The notes under the pieces are model-generated. The model was not told the DNA's origin. It did no database searches and saw nothing but the letters and a program-made list of their open reading frames with translations. A stretch of 64,000 nucleotides of DNA from Circinella umbellata (lineage: Eukaryota; Mucoromycota; Mucoromycetes; Mucorales; Lichtheimiaceae): contig JAIWNF010000030.1 of the NCBI GenBank assembly GCA_025093555.1, forward strand, positions 62,001 to 126,000, given 5' to 3'. Numbering within the stretch: the stretch's first letter is position 1; the number at the start of each line of letters is the position of its first letter. Below are positions 36,955 to 48,953 of this stretch, one piece after another. A program made the translations under genes and the position numbers.

Positions 36955-37821
36955 TTATCTCCACCGTTCTTCTGACCCATACTTGAATATCGTGTCTTCA
37001 CGACGGCCCATTTTTCGATTAGATATTGCTGTGATTGATGATAGTTGGCGAGATGAATTTATCGCATGAGCGTTTGCTTCGCTTGAGACTTCGGTACTGT
37101 AGAATGAAAAAAAATATCAAGTTAAATCCATTTTTAAATCCATTTTGCTCCACTATCATAAACCCATTTATCTAATCCTTTACCCTTTTGCTACGATATC
37201 AGATCCATCAAAAATTGTACCAAAGAACCAAATGGCAAATACTGTTGATCTGTTTCGGGCATATTAGAAATATCAAAAAAGCGTGTTTTTAAGAAAAGGC
37301 GCGCAACATTTGATAATTCGGATGAAAACCAAACTATTAAATGTTCAGCTGACGGATCATTGATTTCGATACTTCGTGCATATTTGAACACTTCGGTGCT
37401 TGTTTTCTAGAAAGAAAATCATTTGATACTGTTGTTAGCTTCGTGTTGCTCTTGTTGATGTAATTTTTATCATTGTTATTTATTATTATTATTATTATAT
37501 ATACATACCACCCCTCTCAATTCCAAATAATATCGTTGAAGTTCTTCGAAATCTTTGCATTCAAGCGGGCCCCCTTTGCTTAATATCATGTAACTCTGCC
37601 TCTGTGAAAACTTTCTTCCAGTTTTTGTCAGTAACATCCAAGATAAGTGATTGAGAGGGACTAAAACAAAAAAAAAAAAATTCAGCAAGATTATTAATTA
37701 ACTGACAATGGATGATTGTCTAACTCGAATCAAAAATAATGAATTTTACTTACTGATAATAGTGGCAGCTTAACGCAAAGTTCATAACTTTTTCTTCAAC
37801 TGAACACTGGGTCGGTTTCAT
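36955..37821 (-). pseudogene. Orphan multi-exon family, copy 2, decayed
   Basis: A start (MKPTQCSVEEKVMNFALSC) leads through a GTAAGT intron to HPSQSLILDVTDKNWKKVFT and EAELHDIK, a frameshift near 37565, then PLECKDFEELQRYYLELRG. A third exon carries VFKYARSIEINDPSAEHLIV and SNMPETDQQYLPFGSLVQF. After another shift and an acceptor near 37097 comes EVSSEANAHAINSSRQ, then ISNRKMGRREDTIFKYGSEE. HP.(H/Q)S.I and FTE.(D/E)L match copy 1 exon 4, and the R-K-x-G-R/C-x-x-D pattern matches copy 1 exon 6. The 3' half seen in copies 1 and 3 is missing. Its function is unknown. Confidence 0.6.
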
Positions 37822-37891
37822 CTTTCGTTGCTTGTGCTATCGTTGATTCCAAATACTTTTTTTTACCTGGAAATAACGCTATTCAATATAC

Positions 37892-37931
<40 letters not shown>
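37892..37931. repeat. (ATT)n microsatellite
   Basis: About thirteen uninterrupted ATT units. Similar but shorter runs occur at 37485-37497 and 48428-48453. It is not in coding sequence. Confidence 0.9.
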
Positions 37932-38129
37932 TTTATTACATCACGAAGCTCTTAAACCTAGCTGTTCGTTAAATAAAGAACTTGACGCCCGGCAAGTAAC
38001 AATCCATAAAAATAAAAATGAGATAAAAAAAAAAGACAATCAATTAACTTTTACCTGAAGACCCGTATCGTTGAAAAAACAGCTTATGGAAGTAAAATAA
38101 TTAATAATAATAAACGAACAATTGAGACA

Positions 38130-38370
38130 CCCAAGAGCAGGGTTATCCCGCGGGACGCAAGCGACAGGCGGGGCCATCTGATGTACATTAATGTTCGTTG
38201 TAAAAAAGCTGAACTGTGTACCCAAGAGCAGGGTTATCCCGCGGGACGCAAGCGACAGGCGGGGCCATCTGATACACAGACCATCGCAGCAAAATGGTAG
38301 AAAATGAACTATGTACCCAAGAGCAGGGTTATCCCACGGGACGCAAGCGACAGGCGGGGCCATCTGATAC
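38130..38370. repeat. Three spaced direct repeats of a 53-bp GC-rich unit
   Basis: Units start at 38130, 38221 and 38316 (periods 91 and 95) with the near-identical core from CCCAAGAGCAGGGTTATCCC to GGCGGGGCCATCTGAT. Spacers of about 40 bp differ, though the ends of spacers 1 and 2 share GAACT(G/A)TGTA. GC content contrasts sharply with the surroundings. Minus-strand translation of each unit gives MAPPVACVPRDNPALG in differing frames, so coding use is unlikely. It is not a CRISPR: three units only, related spacers, eukaryotic context. Confidence 0.8.
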
Positions 38371-38464
38371 ACAATCCATCCAATACCTTGATGCCACTTA
38401 TAATAATGAAAATGAAGTACTTTTTTTTTTCAATTGCCAAGGCGAAAACTTGAAGAGTCGTGCC

Positions 38465-39175
38465 ATGCTACGGTTGCGCCATCCCTCCATGACTGCGTTT
38501 ATTTTATTCCGCTGTGCTTGGTCGTGCCATTGATCCTTTCTCACTACCCTGCCCTGCCGTGAAAGTTGTACCTTTGCATAGATAATATTTTCTAACATAT
38601 AATGATGTTAAAAAAGCCAGTGCGTTTGTTTCATTTTAAATACTTTTCTTTTTGGTTCAATAGTGTACATTTATATTATATAAATAGAGTACGAAATCAT
38701 AACAGGGGTAAAAAAAATGATAAATAATGCGAAAGTTGATTAAATCTTTTTACTAAAGGAAAAATTTAAAAATAATATAAATGTTAGTAGTGAAAGACCA
38801 TAAAATAAGTACAATAACTATTAAAAAAGATAAGACCATATGTGTATTTATAAGATAAACTATTTCCAAAAATCATATTTGGAATTGTAATAATGTATAA
38901 GTCAAGTTAACATACGTGTCATGTACTTCCATTAACCAAAAGTAATACTTACATTGGTAAAGAGGGTTTGAGTAAACGATATTCATTACGTATTACCTGA
39001 TAAATAAGAATAATCTATCATCTATACACAGATGTGATCTTATTATTATAAAGCTCATATATCATAATATCAAGTGTCAATGGGAAGCTATTGAAAACGG
39101 TAGGATAGTAAGGCGTGACCGAAGACAGCGGAGTCAAATTATGGGGGGATGGCACGACCGCAGGATGGTTGCTCT
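38465..39175. mobile_element. Putative element with diverged inverted ends
   Basis: The left end (about 38470-38570: GGTTGCGCCATCCCTCCATG ... CCGCTGTGCTTGGTCGTGCC) is similar to the inverse of 39105-39175 (GGTCGTGCCATCCCCCCATA ... CCGCTGTCTTCGGTCACGCC). Between them is AT-rich non-coding DNA. The left arm also belongs to the repeat block at 17883-18030. Boundaries and target duplications are not clear, so this is a tentative non-autonomous element. Confidence 0.45.
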
Positions 39176-39185
39176 CCTAATTTTC

Positions 39186-39891
39186 TGGATTTCGCGTAAC
39201 ATTATTATCAATCTGGCGCATGATGAATTATAACTTTGCGCCTTCGTTATTTATTTTTGCGTATTGAACCGTAAAAAGATGAATTGCTTGGTAAGCTTGG
39301 AACTGCTCGTCCATATATTTTTATTATCAAAATATTATACAAAAGCTGGGTGATGGATTGTAAAGCGCCAAATTATTATTTACCATGCGCCATTATGTTA
39401 CCATCAATACGCAAAAATAAATAACGAAAGCGCAAAGTTATACAGTGATTTGCGTGTAAAAATACAATTTTTGAAAGGATTAAATACAATTTTTGGGTTT
39501 GCGTATAATTTTTTTTATATCGATGAAATTTTCTGAGAGTCGATATAAATTTTCAGTGTTTAATATAAAACTTTCAATGCTTAATAACCACATTGACTAA
39601 CAAAATATTGTACTGATTATTAATAAATTTCATTAATACGTACAAAAAAAATTATACCAGCAAACCCAAAAATTGTATTTAATCCTTTCATAAATTATAT
39701 TTTTAAAAGCAAATCACTATAATTCATCATGCGCCAAATTGATAATAGTTCTACGCGAAATCATAAAAATATCCAACGCCAAAATGAAAAAAAAACGTCG
39801 CGCCAAGTAAAAAACATCTTTTCGCCAATGTGATAATCCCTCCAGCGCCAACCTGAAAAAAATTAAGCGCCAAATCGAAGGAAAAATCCGG
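39186..39891. mobile_element. Fold-back MITE, copy 2 (inverted relative to copy 1, with nested insertion)
   Basis: The arms (GGCGCATGATGAATTATAAC and its inverse) and the loop sequence match 29520-29931 in opposite orientation. The right end continues to AATCCGGTA with the same CCTTCGATTTGGCGC terminal repeat, while the left end is shortened. A 277-bp element is inserted in one arm at 39443-39719. Confidence 0.72.
39443..39719. mobile_element. Nested 277-bp MITE with TA target duplication
   Basis: The ends read CAGTGATTTGC... and ...GCAAATCACTA. The inverted repeats extend about 60 bp, through TACAATTTTTGGGTTTGC and its inverse. TA flanks each end (39441-39442 and 39720-39721). Removing the element and one TA restores the sequence GTTATAATTCATCATGCGCC found uninterrupted in copy 1 near 29835. 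This empty-site comparison makes it a secure insertion. It has no coding capacity. Confidence 0.88.
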
Positions 39892-41827
39892 TACACATTA
39901 AGAGTGTATATAAATTATATAGATTATGTATATTGAATTTAGATTCAACTTCATCCTCACTACCTACTATACATAAATGTTCCACACCGACCTACAAAGG
40001 CATATCCTTTTAATACTAACTGTCTGGTTTCTAACCAAAATCAATAATTTCAATCTGAAGAGTTTTCTTATCAACAACCAATACTATTGAAATAGAAAAA
40101 AAAGGATAACTATATATATAATGCATCAAGTTATAGTATTATAAAAATAAGGCATAAGAAATAAGAAAAACTTACCATTATCAGGTTTTAGGCCATAATG
40201 AATAATCTGTTCTCTGGGTATGATGTAAGAACTGGTATATTATATAAGTGTTAAGTATTAGCTATATTTCTTCCCCTTACGTAACAGAATGTTTTCTATG
40301 GTTTAATAAAATTGTTTATACTTACATGAATAGCTGTTGTGTTTCTATGTACTTCTGTCATTCTTTCTCCACTTATACGTAATAAGATCAAATAATTCCC
40401 CGTCCTTAATACCACTTTCTAAATCAGCTTCCATTGAATATGATATCATTATAATGTATATATTTGACTGTTTCGCTAAATTTAGGAAACCATTGGGAAA
40501 GATCAGCACAATATTACTAAATCTGGAGATTAATACATATTTTCCAGTGCTTTAAATTTTATTCTTATTGTAGCAGTCTCATTACATATTTTATATTACA
40601 TATTTATTTTAGTAAAAAGGTTTCAATATGATGGCGTAAAATTAATTAAAACGAACGTTATTCATAAGAAAGAAGTTATTATAGAAAGAAAAAAGCTAAT
40701 TTACACGAGGTGTGTTTAGTAAGAGAAGTGGTACTGATAATATCACAAGAGGATTGCCTATGGGTGTTGGTGCTGTACCGCTACAATTGAAAACCCGAGA
40801 GAAAAAAATCGCATAGGTAGAGCCACCCATATTTTATTCCTATTGTTTTTTGCTGTTTCTATTTTTTTTGGAGGGTATAAGAGAGAGAGAAGGTGGAAGG
40901 GAGAAGGGGGGGTAAATAAAAATATAAAGAACACCATACTATACATAATAATGAATAAAAATATTAATATTCAACAGGTAAGTGAACAACAGTGTAATTG
41001 AAAGGATTCCAAGTGGTCTACTCACACGCCAAAATTAAAAAGAAATTCAAGCACTATGTAACACAAGAATATTTTACATATCAAAAAAAGACTACTTCTT
41101 TATCATACTTCTTTATAAATTAAACTTATTTCTGTACCTAAGGTTTTTAAGGTTTCGTGTTCCATAAACCAAATAATATGAATTTGCAACTTCTTTTAGA
41201 AAAATTTATTACATAATAAAATTTTGCTATTATTATAACTACCAATTCCTTCACAAAATAAATAAAAATCCTTTTTCAGTTATTGCAATCAATTTAAGAA
41301 TAGAGAACAAGGAATTTCTACTTTTTTTAATGTTCATCTTTTCATTCAATCAACTCGGACAAAATGATAATGTCATTTCTTGACTTGTAATTTAAATGTT
41401 GAACTGATTCCTTTGAATATGTATAAAATTTGTTTGTATGTAAAGTCTTGAAAATGACATATTAATAATGCCGTAGTTTTACTACTATCTAATTTAATAT
41501 ATTTTATTAAAGGGACCATACACTATAAACTTTTTTATTATATAATTTACAAATGGGATCTCTTGAAACATTTCATCATCATGGCAATAACTTTCTTAAT
41601 ACGTAAGATTTTTATGTTACTTTACTCGTAGCAATCACACTTTTTTTTTGATGTGGTCGTGGTAGCATTATATCGCGAAAAGACTAAAATGGAAAAGGCC
41701 TAATGTCCAAATCAGAACAACCAATCACATGATACTTACTTTTTATTTTTATTCAGAAAAAAAAGACGCGTTCAATTTTTGTCTCTCTTTTTTTCTTATA
41801 CATTATCTCCTGTAAATTTTATACTCT
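39892..41827. other. Intergenic, AT-rich
   Basis: No recognisable gene. Frames at 40337-40555 (+) and 40946-40758 (-) are short, low-complexity and unsupported. Confidence 0.5.
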
Positions 41828-42018
41828 AAGCATTGTAACCTCTACATTCAAATAGATATGACCCTTTTTCTTTTTTGAACTGTTCCCTCTCTCTTCGACC
41901 TTTTCCCTTTGTTAATAACAGGGGGTTTTCTCTTTTCTATGCTTTTTAGTAATCTGTCTCGAACAAATATGTCAGACCTGACGCTGTGTTCACTGGAGAC
42001 GTTAAATAAAACAAACAA
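41828..42018 (+). mobile_element. 5'-truncated LINE copy (3' UTR only)
   Basis: About 190 bp align with 22567-22760, including AACCTCTACATT, the T-rich stretch, TTTTTAGTAATCTGTCTCGA and the terminal GACGTTAAATAAAACAA. Only the 3' UTR was copied. No clear target duplication was seen. Confidence 0.8.
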
Positions 42019-42269
42019 TCTTCATACTTTTGTAATGACTCTACCCGAAAAACGCACTTAACAAGAATTGGCACTATCGAACGAGAGAAGATTGGCGGTT
42101 CACAACCAAAATATTCAAGAAAAGACTGTGTGCTCTACTACTCTGCACCTCATTCTCCTTCACAACACGTTGTCTCTCATGATGAAAAGCAAGCTACGTT
42201 CTCCACTGTTGTGCCTGTATTCGAACAGAGAACCGTGATGATGAAAAGCAAATTACATGCTTTATCACA

Positions 42270-42479
42270 ATGTCTCCCGTCAAAGTGACCAAAGTCGATA
42301 CTATTTCTTTAGTCCCTTTAGAAATCGCGGAACTTATTATAAAGCTTCTTCCACGTCGTAATATAGAAAATCACTTGGACGCCAGCAAAACAATGGCGGG
42401 AACGTATATTAGGATGTCCTTCGCTTTGGAAAAAAGTTGTAATCATGATGGAGAATTCAGTGAAATACAATTTTTTTAA
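42270..42479 (+). pseudogene. F-box-like N-terminal fragment
   Basis: A 69-codon frame begins with ATG (MSPVKVTKVDTISLVPLEIA) and continues ELIIKLLPRRNIE...ASKTM. The spacing of VPLEIAELIIKLLP and SK is that of an F-box, the motif that binds Skp1 in SCF ubiquitin ligases. No substrate-binding repeats follow and the frame ends soon after. It starts 250 bases after the LINE 3' end. Most likely it is a truncated gene fragment. Confidence 0.4.
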
Positions 42480-45400
42480 GGATATAGCATATCATGCTTT
42501 TCATCTGACAATTGACATCAGGAAACACAAGATGGATTAAATTCATAGAAAAATACAATCAATTGATCTCCCTTCTTTGAAATCATTATCATTAAAGTCA
42601 AGTATGTTGCTTTTTTCTTCTTTCTTTGATCTTGTTATTAGGGTAAAAAAGATACTGATATGTACCTGACTTTTTTTTTGTCAAAAATAGGCACTACTAT
42701 TACAAGGAGCAAACGATCACTTTCAATTTTGCAGTACTTTTTTGCAGTAGTAGTCGGACAAGACCAGGGATTTTCCGCACAATTGACCGGATTTTATTGA
42801 GTATTACTAACTATAAAAGGTGCTTTGCGGTAGTTTGCAGTAGTTTGCAATAGTTGTTTGTAGTAATGATTTTTATAGAATTATATATTACACTTGTTTT
42901 TGTATAGTATTTATTTGAAAAAAATTATGGAATCATGAATTTATGAATAATATACATTTGATAATCAATAGCTTAATATTTAGTACTAATCTCTTAAATT
43001 TTGAGTTTATCAGTTTGAAAAAATACTATCCCCTCCTTATATTTTATACTATTGTGATATACTCACCAGCTTTAAGGCTCTTACTATTATCAAATTAATT
43101 AGGTTCGAGAAAAAGAAACACACACAAATATAGATAAAATTGAATACATCTACTATGAACTTTTCTATTATATGTAGACAAAGTATTCTATTAAGCAAAT
43201 AATTTGTTGATTTTTCTTATATTTTTAGATTCCATTTTAAGAGCATATATTATCATAGAAGAGGAGAACCATGAGAAAAAAAGCCCGGTATCAATGATCC
43301 GAAATAATCAATTAAAATCAAACGTTCAAATGGCTTAATGGGCAAAGCGTTTGCCTAATTCATTGCCTTGTTGAGTAGTTAAATGATTGGATCCGATAGA
43401 GAGAAAGGCTTTGCCTAAAAGCTTTAATTTTTTTTTTTTACTTGTGCTACTTTTGTTTATGCAACTTTATATATTGAGATTCTTTTTCATGATATAGCAA
43501 CATGATTGATTATTTAATTAATAATAAAATGTTAATAATATCAGTATTGTACTGTATACTGCTCAATATATGTATTTAAAGCAATAATATAGTGACTTTA
43601 GATCTAATAACTTGTGAATTAAGATGTATTAAAAGATTAAATTATTTATTTTTAAAAACAAATTGGGAAGAAGAACAAAATAATATTTATAATGTGCTAC
43701 CTAAAATCAAACCATTTTAAACCAAGGCGATAGCAAAGAAACACTGGATATAGTTATCATTATTACTGGCTAAAAAAAAAGGTTCAAATAGAATGATCGA
43801 AATCGACGTATCATATTGGAGAGAACGAGACAGCCTAATAAATAATAATCTATGGTCCATCGGTATTAATTGTAATAGTGTATATGTTGTGAGCGAAATG
43901 CTATAGGTACCCCGTATTTTTTTTTTCATTTGAATCACATGATTGATAATGATTTGCAAAGATACTTTGGTATACTCATAAGAATGCCGAGACACACTAT
44001 ATAGCTAACCCGCCTTAATAAGATATAATTTATTATTTTAGAGAGACTAAATAATTAAGTAGTTAAACTTTGATTATCTACAGCTTTGGTTTTTGTAAAT
44101 CATATAATATATAGACACTTCGTAGTGATAGTTTTTTTCCTTATGCTCATTTATACGTACGTAATGAATATATATATATATATATAAGCTTGTCTTTACG
44201 AAATTTGTTGTTATTACATTGTAATTGGTTCCATTGTAACAAAAATAGCAGCTATTACTGATTTAGTTTGATTTACTTGTTAAAGCAACTTTTGATTGCT
44301 GTCAAAAAGTAGAAACCCATGAACAAATTGAAATGATTTCCGAGAAAAAGAACGGGGTAATAATATTGCACCATGTCCAATCCCCTTCACCAAAGATGGT
44401 AAAGTGGGGATTATACTGAAAAAAAAAAAACATTGACGAAATAGAAGCCTGACTTATGCACTTTATAGTTATTGTTATTATTATATGTTATTTATGGTAA
44501 AAGAAAAAAGTAACAATGCCTCCTTGAATGTATCAAAGAAATAATATAGAAAAAATTGAGATTAATTGCTGAGCCATTTTTTTTTATTCATTCATTCGTT
44601 GTACGTAATATTTATTTGAATTATAGTTCTTCAAACAAAACATTCACAATATAACATGAATCAAGTAAAATAAAAATATAGCAATAACACTCTACGTATT
44701 CCACTCCTTCCCAATTTTTTTTTTTTTTTGCTTGTAATTTCATAACAAGAGTATTTCAGTGTTACTATTAAATAACCACATGGCTATTGTTATTTTTTTT
44801 TTCATATTCGTAAACGCATGTATGACAGAAAAAAAATGCACGGTTTTTTTTTTCCTTCTTTATCATTATCGATAAAAATATTCTTAATTTTTGACATAAA
44901 TCGCATTTTAGATGTGTGTATCTGTGTTCTGTTAAATTATCAATGAATTTGTAATAATGTGATTTATCAGTTGACAAAAAGAATATATAATGTAAGCATG
45001 AAAGATACCCCGCTATTGTTCACGGGGAACTCAAAAAAAGTGATATGCGTAAAACGACCAGGTGCTTTGCTTGTACGAAGGTGCTGTCATCATGATTCCG
45101 AAAGCAAAAAAAAAAAACCTCTTCCCACCCATTTTTTACTAGTAAAAAAAATCTTAATACAATCGTAAAAACAAATTGGTAATATGTATGCATAATTATT
45201 TAGATATATACTACGTAGATACTGTATAAGATTATGCATTGATATCCATATTATATGTTTTACGTACAACCAGATCTATAATAATATTATGTGCAACTAG
45301 ACATAATAACTTGATAATTTGAAATAGATAAGATAATAAAAAAATCTTCTTTTTTTTTGCCCAATACATCCAGAGAGTCCTTCAATATACTAGTCGTAAT

Positions 45401-45891
45401 ACATTTTTGAATCATCAGATGCAACTCTTACGTGTATACTGAGCCAGACGTTTTTCATCCGAAATAAATGAATAATCTTCCATAATAAAACAGATGCCTG
45501 GAACGGAAAGTGTTCCTGAAATATAGGGTCGAAAACATAACTTTTGAGTAAACCAATTATTAATAAAGAAAAATGATTTAATAAATCAATCCCCATTTCC
45601 CCTTGAATTTTTTTTCAATGTCAATTATTTGTTGAACAAAAAGGATCATATGATATAATTATCTATATACAAAAGTTCTGTATAAAAAGCTGCATTTAGG
45701 GACTGGTTGGAACCTTTTTTTCTTTCTTTTTTTAAACAGTTTCATTTCATAATCCACACGCATATATATACATCCTCTCTCTCTTTCTTTCTCTCTCTTT
45801 GTTATTATAATTACAATTACCATTATATAAATTTATTATACCCTTCTCTGTTTTTTTTTTTATATTTTCTGATTATTCTTGTATATAAATC
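42480..45891. other. Intergenic, AT-rich
   Basis: No credible gene. A cluster of TTTGCAGTAG-like words occurs at 42730-42870 (about six copies, some diverged). A frame at 43995-43717 (-) has no support. The 100 bases before 45892 are pyrimidine-rich and probably promoter. Confidence 0.5.
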
Positions 45892-48368
45892 ATGGTCGGT
45901 AATCATAATGACATGATTGATCAAAAAACTCCTCTTATTGGAAGTCAACAACATCAACAATATAATACTACACCAAAGCCACCTGTGAGTCGACCTAAAT
46001 ATAAACGTAGACGTTCATCCTTTGATGCATCTACCTATAATAGTGCTGGTCAATCACCTAGTTATGTTCGTTCTTCTGCTGCTTCATCCTATCATGAACC
46101 ATTGACATTATCCGATCCTGGTCTTAACTTATCAAAGCTTTTAGCTCTTACTATTTGTATGGCTGGTGTTCAATTTACATGTTAGTATAAAAAATAAAAA
46201 CAAAAAACAAAAAACAAAAACAAATGACGGATGATGATGAATGATACTAAATATTTGTTAAATTTTAGGGACTGTTGAACTTTCGTAAGTTTATCATTTC
46301 ACTTGAATACAGTGTACACAGATCTAACTAAACAATAACTATAATATATTTTTTATAGTTATGGTACGCCTTATCTTTTGTCACTTAATCTATCAAAAGA
46401 ATTAACAGCACTTGTATGGATTGCAGGTCCACTTTCTGGATTATTAGTTCAACCGGTAAGTTGATATTCTTTATATATATATATATATATATATAAATGG
46501 AAATTTTCTATTGGAGATATATACAAAAGAAAAAAAAAACACATTTCTAACATGTTTTTTTTTGTTATTATTATTATTATAAACAAACAAACAAAAACAT
46601 AATAATAATAATAGTTGATTGGAGCATTTAGTGATAAGTGTACATCACGATATGGTAAACGTCGGCCTTTTATTGTTATAGCTGGTCTTCTGACTTGTTT
46701 TTCAATGATTGGTGTAGCTTATGCTCGAGAAATAGGACAAAGTATTGCTTTATTGCAGTATGGTGATGAAGATATGGAATTTATTCGTCAAATAGTAAAG
46801 TATTCTATAATTGTTTAAAATACGAAATACGATATATATATAAAAGACTAACAAAATTATGTATTCTATTTAGACTCGAACGTATGCTATTATTGTAGCC
46901 GTTGCATCTTTTTACTTTTTGGATTTCTTTTTAAATGCAGTACAAGCTATTTGTAGAGCATTAATTTTAGATATTCCACCCTTATGGCAACAAGATGAAG
47001 CGAATGCATGGAGTGCACGTATGTGTAATTCTGCCATGGTGATTGGTTATTTTGTTGGTTTTGTTGATCTTGTTCATATCGTACCTTGGTTGGGTGATTC
47101 ACAAATCAAAGTATTTTGTGCTGTTGCTATTGCTGTCCTTTGTATAACTTTGACTATTACTTGTATAACGACACAAGAAAAAAAATTAGATCGTGCTAAT
47201 GATGAAGATAATCAGTAAGTTCTTTTTAATTATTTATTACGTAGGGGTTGCTATATTTATATGTTTAATTAATAAGATGATCCAATAATTATACTAATTT
47301 TATCTAATGCACGTAATCATATAAAAAATAAATAAATATTTAGACCATGGTATCATACTTTTATGTATATTTGGCGTGCTTTCAAGGTAAATCAACTTAT
47401 TAATTATATATTAACCAGTAATATTATTTCTAACAAATAGAATTGTTTTCTATCTTCCTTCATCCTTTCAACTTCATTTAGGAACTTCCTCGACCAGTTC
47501 AATCTTTATGTAATACCCAATTTTTTGCATGGATGGGATGGTTTCCATTTTTGTTTTACAGGCAAGTATATATATTTCATTTAAAATCTTGAATATATTT
47601 CAATAAAATCATCTAAAACTCACAAACAACTATATTGTAAATAATAGTACACAATGGGTATCTGATATTTACTTTAGTACACATCCTTCCAAAAAGGGAT
47701 CAGATGATTCAAATTGGGCTGATGGAACTCGAGCAGGATCTTTTGCCTTATTACTTTATTCTATTGTCAGTGTTATTGCTGGCATTGTCATTCCTGCTCT
47801 TGTGACACGATTTGAAAAAACGATTCGATGGGTTTCATTAACAAACATCTATACTTTATCTCATTTGATTGTTGCGGGTGCCTTGATATCTGCTTGGTTT
47901 GTCGACTCAGTAGCTGGTGCCACTGCTGTATTGGCCATTATGGGTATTCCATGGGCTATTGTATTATGGGTTCCATTTTCATTAGTGGGTGAATTTGTCA
48001 GTTTTGAAGAAGATAAAAGACAAAATGATCAATTCGTTAAAGCAGTAACAGTTTCTGTCAATGCTTCCACATCAACTCCATCTTCCAAAATAACAACGCC
48101 TACTAAATTAGAAGAGCAACAACAACAAGAACAAGATTCATCAGAAGATTTTGATGCGGGTATGATATTAGGTGTTCATAATATATATATTGTATGTCCA
48201 CAATTTTTGGTAGCAGCTTGTGCAGCATTTATTTTTGCTGCAGCTGATGCCATAGATTCGCCTGATAGTGAACAAGGAGAATCTTCGGTAGCACCTGTAT
48301 TAGCATTTGGTGGTATGATGGCACTTATTGCAGCTGCCGTGAGTCGATTTGTTATTCGTGTCAAATAA
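45892..48368 (+). CDS. SUT-type (GPH family) sugar:proton symporter
   Basis: Eight exons, 45892-46180, 46269-46284 (16 nt), 46359-46455, 46615-46794, 46874-47214, 47344-47386, 47482-47561 and 47648-48368, join in frame to about 588 residues. After a Ser-rich cytosolic N terminus, multiple hydrophobic segments follow. The hallmark loop GAFSDKCTSRYGKRRPFI (about residues 137-154) matches the SUT/GPH signature between helices 2 and 3, and QAICRALILDIPPLWQQDEA is the next conserved block. WVPFSLVGEF occurs near the end, before a Gln/Glu-rich loop and last membrane spans. Such fungal carriers take up sucrose, maltose or related glucosides with protons at the plasma membrane; the substrate cannot be told here. 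Intron 7 starts with GC rather than GT (GCAAGT at 47562), and only this donor keeps the frame. Confidence 0.87.
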
Positions 48369-48953
48369 AAAACAAATATCTTCCCCCCACCCTCCCTATT
48401 TTTTTTTTCTAAATACCAATTTATATTATTATTATTATTATTATTATTATTATCAGCTTTTTTTTTTATTCTTTTTCCTTCGAGTCCTTTTATATACCAA
48501 TTCCAATTATTTTTTATTCTTTATATTTCTATTAAATGAACCTTTTAACTCTCTCTTAATTTTTTTTTCTGTGGTCAGGTTTTACTTTAAAAAAGAAAAT
48601 ATGAATTAAACACCCGACATTCTATTATAATTTATGCATGATTTTTTTGTGATTCCCCCATTACCTTTTAAACAACAAAATAATCAGTAAATGGGTTTAC
48701 ATAGTTTCTTTTAACAATAAAGAAAATAGTTGGGTCAAAGTCGTCTTTTTAGAGGAAAGAAAAAAAAGTTGTTTGTGTTTGGAGAAATTTCATTCCCTCC
48801 TCATTTCAAGAAAAAAGCAATTATGCAAATAAACAGCTGAAACAATAACAAATATAAAAATCATCTTTTTTTGGGGGGGGGAGGCAGAGGAGGAAACTTT
48901 CTTTTTTTTTTACTCAAACTTATACACATATTGCCCTTACCACAAACTACGCA
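48369..48953. other. Intergenic
   Basis: This holds the 3' flank of the transporter and the promoter of the next gene. It contains an ATT run at 48428-48453, T and C runs and a G run near 48872-48880. No gene was seen. Confidence 0.5.

Noticed and set aside
38130..38370. CRISPR-like array
   Set aside because: Only three units with 53-bp repeats, spacers that resemble each other, in a eukaryotic intron-bearing context with no cas genes. It is an ordinary direct repeat.
43323..43410. tRNA-like word (TGGCTTAATGGGCAAAGCGTT)
   Set aside because: It resembles a D-arm/A-box, but no matching acceptor stem, anticodon arm or B-box follows. The later GGATCCGAT lacks the T-loop context. Not called as a tRNA.
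43717..43995. 92-codon minus-strand frame
   Set aside because: No ATG context, neighbours, splice sites or family resemblance; probably chance.
45700..45916. 72-codon frame overlapping the transporter start
   Set aside because: It lies in the pyrimidine-rich promoter and runs out of frame into the real coding exon.
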